Part shown: positions 1 to 9,950 of the stretch, one piece after another
Position numbering within the stretch: position 1 is the stretch's first letter
Layout: each line of letters begins with the position of its first letter
Source: Isoetes taiwanensis
Taxonomy: Eukaryota > Streptophyta > Lycopodiopsida > Isoetales > Isoetaceae
Reading direction: 5' to 3'
Assembly: GCA_021234155.1 (NCBI GenBank)
Contig: JAJEKV010000012.1
Span: forward strand, 5,397,789 to 5,461,788
DNA length: 64,000 bases
Notes under the pieces: generated by a model
What the model saw: the letters and a program-made list of their open reading frames with translations, nothing else
What the model was told of the DNA's origin: nothing
The model's database searches: none
Translations under genes and position numbers: made by a program

Positions 1-202
1 GCTGCGGAAGGTCGCACATTGGCAAATGTTCATGCCACCACTCGAGCTCAGCAGCGTCAGGCAGAGCCGTCATCATCCACTGGTGCCCGCTCTCAGCCGT
101 ATCCAAATATTGCTGCTGAGGTAGAGCTTCTCAAAGAAGTTTCTGCTTCTTTACCCCGGACTCGGCTCCTTTGGACCTGCGGACCCCTTTTCACATGTTC
201 CT

Positions 203-721
203 TTGGAACTTCAAGAGGAACTCGCCAAGATCAAGATTCCTTTGAGCCTGGCCACTATTTTGAAACTCTGTCCGGCTCTTAAAGATCAGTTACCTCTTCC
301 AACGGTTCTGGTAGGAGCTGTTGCGACCTCCACACCCACGGTGCATGCCATGGTGGGCAATCAGCAAGTCAATCATGTTCAAATTGATGGTGGTAGTGCT
401 GTCAATCTCATCACTGATAAGCTCCGAAAGCAATTGGGCATCAAACAATTGTATCGTGCTCCTTATGACATCAAGTTGGCCAATGGCCATATCACGCGTC
501 CTCAAGGTGTCACTCCTCTTCTCCATATCAGTATTGGCGATCTCAAATTCCCTTTGGAATTTGGAGTTTGGAAAGCCGGAGAGGATCCTGGTGATTATGA
601 AATGCTCGTCGGCAGACCTTTTCTCCGACAGGCAAAGGGTATTCACTCTTGGGCCCGCGGACCAACTTGTCATCACCGATGGCCATCTCAATGCCACAAT
701 GGATCCGAAACGGCAAATTAA
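203..721 (+). pseudogene. Retropepsin-like aspartic protease region of pol
   Basis: The translation contains IDGGSAVNLI around 380-415, in place of the classical D-S/T-G-A motif, and later EMLVGRPFL, which resembles the closing motif of retroviral-type proteases (hydrophobic-L-G-R). This is the protease that would cut the Gag-Pol polyprotein. The reading frame changes after about 700 relative to the RT further on, so the polyprotein is broken here. Gly at the second active-site position is common in some plant gypsy proteases, so by itself it does not prove inactivity. Confidence 0.8.
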
Positions 722-1202
722 TCTCGCCGAGAATCTTTGAACCCTCCATCTCGACGACTCACGAAGAAGCACAAAATATATATCATGTTCAAGCTCCTCT
801 AGCGGGTCTGCCTCTCTCATCTTACCCTGTGTCTGCTGATCCTTGGGGTGACATGACGCTCGATCAGGACCAGGCTGTCGCGGCTCTTTTGGACCCTTAC
901 CTGGCTTCCTGCAACCGCATTCAATGTCTTGATCATTTTTCGACCAAATTCCTCCTTGAGAGACGGTTGATGTTCATCTTTGTCATGAAGCAACCCTTGC
1001 TTGATGGCGCTTTCGGCCGACCTCTTTTCTTCACCACGCAAAATGCTGCTCCTCCCGTCATGCTTCAGCCTCCTGCTCATCAGGTTCAGGACACGGAGGT
1101 TGTTCCTCATATTCAAACTCCAGAGGTGGAAATCGTGGACATTGGAAACAATCAACCAGTCCGCTTAGCTGCTAAACTCCCACCGCCCTATAAAGCACGT
1201 AT

Positions 1203-2148
1203 TTGGATTTGTTCAAGAAATTCAAACATATTTTTGCTTGGAGCTACAAAGACCTTCGAGGTATCAAAAAAGAATTGGGGGAACTCACCATTCCTACCAA
1301 ATCTGATGCCAGACCAATCTTGCAACGACAGTACAGGCTCAACCCAAATTACCGTGACCGCGTCAAGGCTGAAATTGATAAACTCTTGGCTGCTGGCCTG
1401 AATTATGAGGTCAAACATTCTGAATGGGTGAGCCCCATCGTCATTGCTCTCAAACACAATGGTAAGATCCGCGTTTGCGTGGATTACAGAAAACTCAATC
1501 AAGCCCGCGGGCGTGATCACTTTCCGCTTCCCTTCCACGACCGTGTTCTTGAAGAAGTTCTTTGGTCATGAGATGTACTCTTTCATGGATGGTTTTTCTG
1601 GGTACAATCAAATTTCTATCAAGCAAGAAGATCAACTCAAAACTACCTTCACCACCCCGTGGGGCACTTTTGCCTACAAGGTGGTCCCTTTTGGTTTGTC
1701 AAACTCTCCTTCAACCTTTCAGCGCATAATGCTCTCCGTCTTTCACGACTTTATGAAGGATAAACCTTTTCTTCAGATCTTCCAAGATGATTTTTCTGCC
1801 TACAGCTCCATGGATGATCACTTGGACAAATTGGAGCTTGTCTTTCAAAAATGTGATGAATCTGGCATTAGTCTCAATCCTGAGAAGTGCACTTTCTGCG
1901 TCACCTCAGGCGTTTTGTTGGGTCATGTGGTCAGTAAAGAAGGCATCACCACGGATCCCGCTAAAATCAGTTGTGTCCTGGAAGCTCAAGCACCGTCTAA
2001 TATCAAAGAGACACGCTCCTTCCTGGGTAAGGTCAATTACTATTCCACCTTCATTCCTGGACTTGCAGCTATAGCTGACCCCATTCATAAACTTACGGGT
2101 GATGAATCCACTTGGGCTTGGAATTCCCAAGCGGAAGTCGCCGGTTGA
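1203..2148 (+). pseudogene. Reverse transcriptase domain of pol (frameshifted)
   Basis: RT landmarks appear in order: a KPIRQRPYRLNP-like start (here ILQRQYRLNP), WVSPIV, RVCVDYRKLN, then after a frame change near 1550 FMDGFSGYNQI, TFTTPWGTFAYKVVPFGL, the catalytic-loop motif FQDDF (usual form F/Y-x-D-D) and SFLGKVNYY. The two Asp residues of the active site remain. The first part reads in the frame of 1203 and the second in that of 1444, so at least one indel separates them. A TGA at 2146-2148 ends the frame just before the RNase H. The enzyme would copy element RNA into cDNA in virus-like particles. Confidence 0.9.
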
Positions 2149-2640
2149 AGTTGTTATTTTACGCAGGCCCCGGTCCTTGTTCCTCCTCAATGGGACAGGC
2201 CTTTCCACGTTCATGTAGATGTCTCTGCTTTTGCCATTGGTGTTGTTCTCTCTCAGGCCTATGATGACACCACGGATAAACCAATCCGCTATGCCAGCCG
2301 CAAACTCAATCCTGCTGAGCGCAACTATTCTGCTACGGAACGAGAAGCTTTGGGTTTAGTTTTCTGTGTCCAACGTTTCCGACATTATCTGTTAGGTAGC
2401 CAGATTAAGTTCTTTGTTGACCATCAAGTTCTTCTTTATTTCATCAACAAAGCCACGCCCACGGGCCGAATTGCTCGTTGGGTCCTTCTTCTGCAAGAGT
2501 TCGCTCCCTTTGAAATTGTCCATAAGGCAGGCAAGTCTCATGTGGTGCCTGATTATCTTTCACGCATCTACACGGATGATCCCTCCACGGGTGTTTCTGA
2601 CGCCTTTCCAGACGCTCAATTGTTCCTGGTCACGGCCACG
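2149..2640 (+). pseudogene. Ty3-type RNase H domain of pol
   Basis: It directly follows the stop at 2146-2148 in the same frame. Readable motifs are FHVHVDVSAFAIGVVL (first catalytic Asp), IRYASRKLNPAERNY, YSATEREALGLV (Glu), FFVDHQVLLYF (Asp) and VVPDYLSR near the end. The order and spacing match the Ty3/gypsy RNase H that removes RNA from the RNA-DNA hybrid. The single upstream stop and a loss of frame near 2700 make this copy non-functional. Confidence 0.88.
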
Positions 2641-2759
2641 CCACATTGGTTTCATAACTTTCAGCAATATCTTTCTCCGGTGCTCTTCCTCCCGCCCGAT
2701 CCGGCGCTCTCTCGAAAAGCTTTCGGCCCGCCACCGCCGGTTCTCGGAGAGGTCCGCGG

Positions 2760-3953
2760 ACTATACCATGGTTGCGGGCCATTTGTACAAACGGCAAAGA
2801 CATGGTCCTCCGTCGTTGTGTCCTCCCTCATGAGGTGCCCGATATTGTTCGACAAGCCCACGATGGGCTTGGTGGTGGCCACGCGACGCAAAAATTCTCT
2901 TGGCAGATATACCGCCAACGCTCTTCAAAGATGCCCACGCTTATGCTCGCGACGTGACGCGTGCCGGGCGCGTGGGAAAGCCCACGCCCGTGGACGCTCT
3001 TCCATTAACGCCGGCCGCCACGCCACATCCCTTCAAGCAAATGGGGAATGGATTTTGTGGGGCCCATGGACGGCGCGGCACACCCGCGTGCGCTATATTC
3101 GGTCATCACGGATTATGCTACCAAATGGGCGGAAGCTTGTGCACTTCCGGACAACAACTGCCGCCAAAGACGGCCAAAGGTTCTCTACACGCACATTATC
3201 ACGCGTTTTGGTTGCCCCACGGAACTTGTTAGTGATCGTGGCGTGCATTTTGTAAATCATACCATCACGGAGCTGACGGATTATCTTCACATCCAACACC
3301 GGAAGAGTACACCCTATTATCCTCAAGGAAATGGCTTGGCTGAAAGTACAAACAAAACTCTCATCACTATTCTCAAAAAAATTTGTGACGCTTCTCGCAC
3401 AGATTGGCAAGACAAGTTGCCTACTGTTCTTTGGGCTTACAACACTAGTTTCAAAATAGCTACTGGTCACACTCCTTTCAAACTCGTTTATGGACAAGAA
3501 GCTCTCATGCCTTTTGAATATATTCTTCCGACTCTCCGTTTCCAACTTGCTACGGCACATAATCCATCTGCTGCACTCAAGGAAAGAGTTTATCAATTGG
3601 AACAGTTGGATGAACTTAGGCGAGATGCTTACATTCGTGTTCTTCATGGACAACAGTTGCAGAAATCATTGCATGATAAAAGGCTTAAGACCAAAACATT
3701 CAAAGAAGGAGATTTGGTTCTTCTTTATGATTCTCGTTACAAAAATTTTCCGGGCAAGTTAAAGTTCAGATGGCTTGGTCCTTATCAAATTGTTCAAGTG
3801 GTACAACCCAGCATTTTCAAGCTGGCCGAATTAGATGGCACTCCATTACCTACCTTGGTTAATGGCTTTCTCCTCAAACAATTTCATACAACAGAAAGTG
3901 AAAATCATCCACCAGTTGTAGTTCCAAACACAGACACAACAGATAGTGACTAA
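2760..3953 (+). pseudogene. Integrase region of pol
   Basis: A damaged H2C2 zinc region is spread over frames at 2772-3000 (HDGLGGGH is readable; the Cys pair is disturbed). From 3048 one frame is open to 3953 (about 300 aa): MDFVGPMDG gives the first catalytic Asp, SDRGVHF the second, and GLAESTNK the Glu of the DDE triad. A C-terminal segment follows with EGDLVLLYDSR and KLKFRWLGPYQI, typical of the gypsy integrase tail. No chromodomain is evident after it. The core is well preserved while the N-terminal finger is broken, so the enzyme as a whole is not intact. Confidence 0.9.
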
Positions 3954-4833
3954 AACGCGGCATATTTATATTATAGAGGTGAAATTTTTACAAAATGTGA
4001 GCAGTGCCCATCTATTTCCGCTATGGGCAGAGCCCTATTTAGAAGAAAAACGAGCTAAACGCCCTATCTACAAAATCCTAAATTTTACCCCTCTACTCCG
4101 GGTTGGGAGCAGAGGTGATGCGGAGGATATGGTACCAGTTCTGCTCGGGGTCCCAGCGAAGGTGAATCACCACCTCCATCCCGTTGGTGTGGGGATCGGG
4201 GGCACCGCCAGAGGTCCAAGCAGTCCATCTTGCATGTTATCCACTCCAGGCAGTTCGAGGGCATGGTGCACTTGTCGTGAAGTCCTGCAGCAGACATACT
4301 GAGCGCCATCGGGTGTCTCAGCTTCACCCACTGTTCGTCTTATATAGCCACCCGAGGACCTCCCTGTCGACGTGGACCAATAAGCAATTTTGCCAACGTG
4401 GTTGCAATGCAAGGCTGTTTCTAAATGGGGAATCTTTTCTCCCGCCGCATATCTAGCCATGGTACCTTCTGACACCTTCGTTTTAATGATATCCCACTTC
4501 GAGTTGCCAGCATTAAATGTCCTTTCTTCTTTTCACGCCCGTCGAACATTAATAGGTGTCCTTCTGCCAACTGTCCCATCAGATCATTCCCTTGCGTCTC
4601 ATCGCCACCGTTCACTGCTTCTCCCCTATACCGTTTAGCCAAAATTTTGCTCTCACTCGCCTCCTTCGCATCTATCGCCACCTGGCATCATCAACGGTTG
4701 CCTGTTCATCCTCATCATGCCCCTTCGTCAACATCTGTGCGCCCTAAAACCTTTTCGCCTCTCTGCGTTTTCGTCTTCCGCTCTCCGCCCTCCGCCTTCT
4801 CAAGACAGTTCTTCCTTTCCACCGCTCTTCGCC
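3954..4833 (+). other. Spacer between integrase and third ORF
   Basis: No convincing plus-strand gene is seen in these 880 bases. A TTATATAG sequence lies near 4338, about 490 bases before the ATG of the third ORF, and could be a TATA-like box for separate expression (inference only). On the minus strand about 4090-4330 a short segment has protein-like composition (NGMEVVIHLRWDPEQNWYH is readable), but it has no recognised homology to me. Confidence 0.4.
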
Positions 4834-7758
4834 ATGGCTGCACCCAAATTTCCTACACTTCGTGGCCCGAATCGTGAAGTCGCTGAACGCCAGGAGCTCT
4901 ACGAATTCTCACAAATGGAACTCCCTGCCCCCAATCCTGACCAATTGAAGCAGTTTGTTGCTCATATCGTCAACAGCCCGGAAGGATATGCTACTGTGGT
5001 CGATGGCACCACCATCTTGCTAACTCAGCACCTAATTTCTGAGGTATTCCATATTCCTTTGAAAAAACCTTCTTTATCTTGGGCTGCCTTACAGGACATA
5101 GATGTCACGGAGTTTGGCGCAGTTCCTTATCAAGCCAACATGCATCGCCTTACAAACCTTGCAAAGTCCCATGACACTTTTGTCAAATTTCTCTGGCGCA
5201 AATTGCTTGGGTATTCTATCAAGAACACCCATATCAATAAGCCGTTCTATAACATGGTGATCACAGCCATCCGCTCCACTCACCATATTGATTGGCCCCA
5301 GCTTTTGTTCTACCGCCTCCTTCATGAAGTAGACCGCATCAGGGCTGCCCCCTCCTCTGTCTTTGAAGCCTCTGTGGGTGGCCATCTTCAAGCCCTCATC
5401 CGTCATTATCTTCCTGTTCCTAAGTCCCCTTCCATTTCTCATGCCTCCAGTCAGCACTCTCTGCCTTCACATCCTCAAAACCAGCATGCTGCACCTTCAC
5501 GCCACACTTCTCCTGGTCATGTTCAACAACAGGCCACGCATGTTACTGTTTCTTCTTCCTCCAAGCCCTCCACTTCTCGTCATGTCTTTCAGACGTCCCA
5601 AACGCGGCCACAACAGGGCCCTGCACCTCCACATCCTCGCCAGCTTCTGTATCAATATCAGCAGAATGTTCAAGCTGCTGCTCTCAAGTTGCAAGAATCC
5701 CAGGATGTTCTCATGCATGGGGTTCAAGCGTCTTTGGAGGCCTCGGACGCGGTTCACAGAGACCTTCAAACTGCAAACACGCAAATTCACACCTTGGAGG
5801 ACAAACTTCAAGAAAAGCACGAGGCTCTTTTACAGGCCCGTGAGGCTCTCAAGACTGCACAGGATCAGCTCAGTCTGCTTGCGGATCAACCAGCTCAGCT
5901 GCAGACCGCCATTCAAGAATTACTGGAGCAAGTCCAGACTAAGGATACTCTCTTGAGTAACAAGGAAAAAGACGTTGCTAAGCTCGACACTCTCTACACC
6001 GAGCTTTCTCATAATTACAACACTCAAGCCCATGACCTCCAGGCGCGTGATACTCGCATCGCCTCCTTAGAAGCTCAGCTTTCCACGCTGACCTCTCAGC
6101 TCACGCCTCTCCAAGATCAGCTTACGGAGGCTAAGAAACAGAAGATCATTGATGATGCAGAAATTGCCACGCTTCGACTCCATACTCCTGGGCAATCCTC
6201 TTCACATGCCACGCTTCCTCAGAAACGGGTCCGCGATCAGTCACGACTTCTGTTAGAAAAGGAACACCGGATCCGTGACCTTGAACATCAGCTCCAGCAA
6301 GTTGTTCAGTCCGCCAAAGAAGCCCAAACTAAACAGGAGGGATATATCGACATTGCTAACAACATTCCTGTGGACTTCTCTACTCCTTCTAGTTATCTCG
6401 ACGATGTGGTGGCCCGACGGCACCTTTTCCTTCTTAAGTGGTACGCGGCAAATGGCAAGGTTCATCAACAGCCACTCAGCAGTGCGGATTTTCTACGCAT
6501 TTGGCCAGATCTTTCTGTAGAAGATAAGTGTTTATTGTGTGCCCTCTTAGTCTTTGATCAACTCAGCTCTGAAGATCCGGATTTGGTCATCTTCCGAGTT
6601 GTTCAGCCCATGGCCTATGTTTTTCATGACTTCTATCTGGCTGATATACATGATAAATTTCGAGATGAGGAGCATCGTGTTTTTTGAGGCAACTCCCATG
6701 CTGCTTGGTTGTTATCGCCCACTAACCAGTATTTCCAGGATCACGATCAGTCTCAGGCTTTTGAACAAATGTACATGCCTAAACTTGCTCAGCACTTACC
6801 TCTGTGGCAGGCTGAAACATTGGAGCAGGTACGGAGGAATTTAGCGCATCCTGAGGATCTTGAATTTGCACAAATTTATATGCAGCACTTGGGAGGCTTC
6901 AATCAATTGCGTGGCCTTCTGGAAAGCACGACTATCCCCACGGGTTGGGTCAATCCTCCACTCTCTGCTTCAGAGTGGGACCATTGGTGTCGTGCTCTTG
7001 ATCAGGATCTTGTTCGTGAGTTCAGGGACATGGCTCAGCAACCCACGCCCACAGGCATGGCTCCCTCTCCATATGCTTCCTTAGAAGTACCTCCACGCCC
7101 CTGGTTTCTCTCTTCTGAATGGCGTCTTCCCTTTTGGACGAAGGTCCTGGAGGGCCACGCTGGGTCGACTCCGCCTCAGATCTCGACGGATCTCCGGTGG
7201 GATCCCCGTTTTGTCAGACGCTCCGATTGGGAGGATGGTGCCACCTTGGACACTACTACAAATTGGATTTACATTGCAAATGAGCGTGGTTGGCAAAAAC
7301 CTGCTGATGCTCTTCATGGCCTTGATACCTTCTTGCAGAATGCTGCCACCTCACCAGACCCTTCCGTTCACCGTCAAGCTGGTTTCTGTGCTGCTCTCCG
7401 ATGCATCCTGGTCAGCTCCTTAAATCGGCAGCGTCCCATCTTTTACTGCAACCCGAATGCCAGCGTCAGTGCCTTCGGTCTCCAGACCTGCCTTCTCATG
7501 GAGTGCCAGTTCGTTCCTTCTGAGGCACATGCTGCCCTGGAAGATATGGTGCGCTCTAAATTCCTCATTGATGCAGATCCTGCCCTTGGGCTCAACACTC
7601 CTGACGCTCTTCAAACACGTCAGGACCTCATTGGCAGTTACCATAATGGTGCCCGTCCTCACTCCCGTGAGGATCACTTTCAAACTGCTGGTTTCCCGCC
7701 CTCGGAAACACTTCCTCCTTTTCTTCACTCTGAGTGTCGTTTGGTGGGGGAGTGTTAG
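4834..7758 (+). CDS. Unknown third ORF of the LTR1 gypsy element, coiled-coil protein with conserved C-terminal region, one internal TGA
   Basis: The chosen ATG (4834) lies in a good plant context (cgccATGgct); an upstream in-frame ATG at 4717 also exists. The frame runs about 974 codons with a single TGA at 6685-6687. Regions: N-terminal globular part (about residues 1-190) that loosely resembles plant-transposon-associated ORFs; a Ser/Pro/His/Gln-rich linker (about 195-270); a long Gln/Leu-rich coiled coil (about 270-500); and a C-terminal region (about 510-974) with blocks such as RIWPDLS, QPMAYVFHDFYLAD, WIYIANERGW and CNPNASVSAFGLQTC. The last region is conserved in the second copy at 14255-15987, which argues for past selection. 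The stop codon lies in the first six bases of the LTR. It has no signal peptide or obvious membrane segment, so an envelope role is not supported. I cannot assign a function; a structural or Gag-like accessory role is only a guess. Confidence 0.75.
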
Positions 7759-8354
7759 TCACGGTGCCTCTGGTACGGGACTATTCATGCATACAGCGGG
7801 CCAAGTCAAGGCCAAGGATCTCTGATCGAGGCACGGGTCGGTCGTCAAAGGCCCAAACAAAGATCAAGCGGCCAGACCACGCGATCAAAGCCCGGCGTCA
7901 CGCTACCAAGCGGCGGCTTCCGGACAAGTGATGGCGTCGTCCTTTGCATCCGGCGTCGGCGTGATTCCGAGCACTTCAAGAGGCACCGCCAGCATTCCTG
8001 CAAATCAGGCCTCCTTCCAGGAGTCGGCACCGAAATCAGTCAGAGTGTCTATATTGCGCCAAAGGCCATTGTACTATATATATGAGTAGAGTTAGCACAT
8101 GAGTTTTTGGATGAGTTTTGAGTCTTGTCTCACATCAGTTTTCTCTCGATTTCGAGAGCTCATGTATCTTCATTGACATCAAGGAAGTTGTTCTCATTAT
8201 TGTGATCTCATTGTTCTCTTTTCGTTCTGTTTCTTTTTTTTCTTGTTCTTTTCTTGCAAATCCCGCGTGACATAGCTCCCGGATTCTCCTATTAGATCCA
8301 AGGGTCCTCATAGAGGGCTGTCTTGCAGGAGTTCCCGAACCCAGACTCCAAACA
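7753..8354 (+). repeat. LTR1, 3' long terminal repeat
   Basis: It begins TGTTAGTCACGG just after a purine run (TTTGGTGGGGGAG), the usual place of a polypurine tract, and ends CCAAACA at 8354. The ends were set by comparison with two other copies: 15988-16166 begins TGTTAGTTACG, and the inverted piece 28187-28596 ends CCTAAACA. Conserved internal blocks include GGCCATTG, the ACTATATATA box and GATCCAAGGGTCCTCA. Length is 602 bp. The target duplication cannot be checked because the 5' LTR is outside the window. Confidence 0.85.
8073..8083 (+). promoter_or_regulatory. TATA box of LTR1
   Basis: ACTATATATAT lies 320 bases into the LTR, directly after a block (GGCCATTG) that is also conserved before the equivalent TATA in the inverted copy at about 28461-28470. 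Conservation in two diverged copies supports it as the U3 core promoter that starts the element transcript about 30 bases downstream. Confidence 0.6.
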
Positions 8355-8748
8355 TTACACAGATGCCATGAGGAGACTCAATAGAGCAGGAAGTTCAACA
8401 AGAGGAATGGGGCAGGCAGAAAATTCGGATGAGGAGGAGGCCATGCTGTCCAAGACTGAAATGGAAAGCATTTTCATCCAGCTGAAACAAGAGAGAGATC
8501 TTGCCATTAAGAAGCTACTAAAGAGAAAAGAAGTTTGGAGGTATAACGGGTTGAGGCCATACTTTCTGAATTTGTTTCATGCATGGCAGCAAAAAAGGGA
8601 GGCACACGTACTCCTTTTGTTAGACTTCACCAATTTCTCCTGTGAGGAGCTAGATCTACTGTTGAATATCTTTGGTAGACGCAGGGTGGCTAACCTGACA
8701 ATCCAGGATCTGATAGCAGCACAAGGACGTTTCCAGTTTCCCATCTGA
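8355..8748 (+). CDS. Unrecognised exon-like ORF just downstream of LTR1
   Basis: The frame is open from inside LTR1 to TGA at 8748. A splice acceptor (ttacacag) at 8355-8362 would start the exon after the LTR end. The translation is charged, with an acidic SDEEEAMLSK block, a helical IQLKQERDLAIKKLLKRK segment and a hydrophobic VLLLLDFTNFSCEELDLL block. I do not recognise the family. It could be a host exon with the retrotransposon inserted in the preceding intron, or part of the downstream FCP1-like gene. No ATG start is obvious. Confidence 0.45.
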
Positions 8749-9110
8749 GACTTTATATAAGTGTACTTACTGTTTATTTCTTTAACTTTCTATGCTTATA
8801 TTCTCTCCATAATAGGAGAATTTTTGGACATGACAGAATCTTTATTTCTGTATGCCAATGCTGGTGTATCATTTTCCAAGGATATACCTCCCCTGATGTA
8901 CTTATTTTAATATGAATACTAAAATCCTTGCCTTCAAAAAAAAAAAAAAAAAAATTATGTTACAGAGATAAATGCTACTGCAACTGGAAGCCATCACGAA
9001 GAGATTCCTAGTGCATCTGTTTTAGGGGGGGGGGGATTAATTCCATTGAGATTCATTCTGCACGGGATCCTTTACCAGATAAAAGTTTTGCTGCTGAACA
9101 TGAGCCGTAG
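8749..9110 (+). other. Non-coding stretch with A-tract
   Basis: No open frame is seen. A run of about 19 A at 8937-8955 follows AT-rich sequence, and a short G run lies at 9027-9035. The A-tract could be the tail of a retroposed transcript or simple intronic repeat. AG acceptors at 9109-9110 and 9119-9120 precede the FCP1-like exon. Confidence 0.5.
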
Positions 9111-9120
9111 GCGGATGCAG

Positions 9121-9848
9121 GTGATGAAGTTGACAAAGAAACCCCAGATCCTGGACAAGATGTAGCCTGCTCATCGAGTCCAATACAACCTCAACCAAGA
9201 AAAACCAAGAGCTTAACTGAAATTCTCCTTGTTCTGGATTTTAATGGAGTTTTAGGCAAGTTTTATGACTTGAAAGAGAGAATCCCTGCATCGGCTGAGC
9301 CAGAAGTGACCCTCCAGAAATTGAACCTTCAAAAGGCAGCAGTTTCCAGGCCTGGATTACAGGAGTTCTTAGAATGGTGTTCTTCAAAAGTTGAGATTGT
9401 ATTGTGGTCCAGCATGGCTAAGAGTAATGCTGACTGGTTGGTGAGAAAGTTGCTGCAGGAATATAAGGGCAGATTTCTTTTTATTTGGAATCATGAAGAC
9501 TGCGCCAACACAAAATTAAAAGTGCTTAATAAGCCAATTTTCCTTAAGGATCTGTCCAAAGTGTACCAGAAATACTGGAAATACCAAGTGAAAAACACAT
9601 TGTTGATAGATGACAACAGATATAAGGGTTCTGCCAACCAGCCGAACACCATGATATGTCCAAATAGTTTTGCTCCCAACAAGTTGAATTCCAATTTCCT
9701 TTTGGAGCAACTCAAACCATGGCTGGAAGGACTTCTGGCTGCAGAAAGTGTGTCTGCTTATGTGAAGGAAAATCAAATGTGGAACATGTGGGATTCTGAA
9801 GAGTCTCACAACTGCATGAAAATACTCGACAAGTATTTTCATAAATGA
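9121..9848 (+). CDS. FCP1/NLI-interacting-factor-like HAD domain protein, 3' exon
   Basis: The frame is open from a stop at 9108 through to TGA at 9848. An acceptor (gatgcag) ends at 9120. The domain starts with ILLVLDFNGVLG (about 9222-9257), the position of the DxDx(T/V) motif of FCP1-type phosphatases, and contains LWSSMAKSNADW and LLIDDNRYKG with the paired Asp of motif III. The second Asp of the first motif is Asn, as in plant relatives with D-x-N-G. Those relatives may not be classical CTD phosphatases, so enzymatic activity is doubtful. The carboxy end (WNMWDSEESHNC) is complete. The 5' exons are not identified. The Ulp1-like exons follow 100 bases later on the same strand. Confidence 0.8.
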
Positions 9849-9950
9849 ATCTTGTAAAACTTTTTGAAAGTCAATATAAGTAAAAAAAATTCTATGATAT
9901 GTGTTGTACTTTTTCAATTTAAAATATTTGAATGGATTGTGAGCAAATGT

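Larger units (their letters stand above)
1..8354 (+). mobile_element. Ty3/gypsy LTR retrotransposon, 5'-truncated by the window edge (LTR1 family, copy 1)
   Basis: The order protease, RT, RNase H, integrase, extra ORF, polypurine tract, LTR is directly readable on the plus strand. Integrase after RNase H defines the Ty3/gypsy order. The 5' LTR, primer site and gag lie left of the window. The pol part is broken by several frameshifts, so this copy cannot move by itself. It differs from a minimal gypsy element by a long third ORF between integrase and the 3' LTR. A decayed second copy of the 3' half lies at 14255-16166. I do not assign it to a named gypsy lineage. Confidence 0.92.

Noticed and set aside
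4834-7758. Envelope-type protein for the third ORF
   Set aside because: No signal peptide, membrane anchor or cleavage site is visible; the protein is dominated by a coiled coil and soluble-looking regions.
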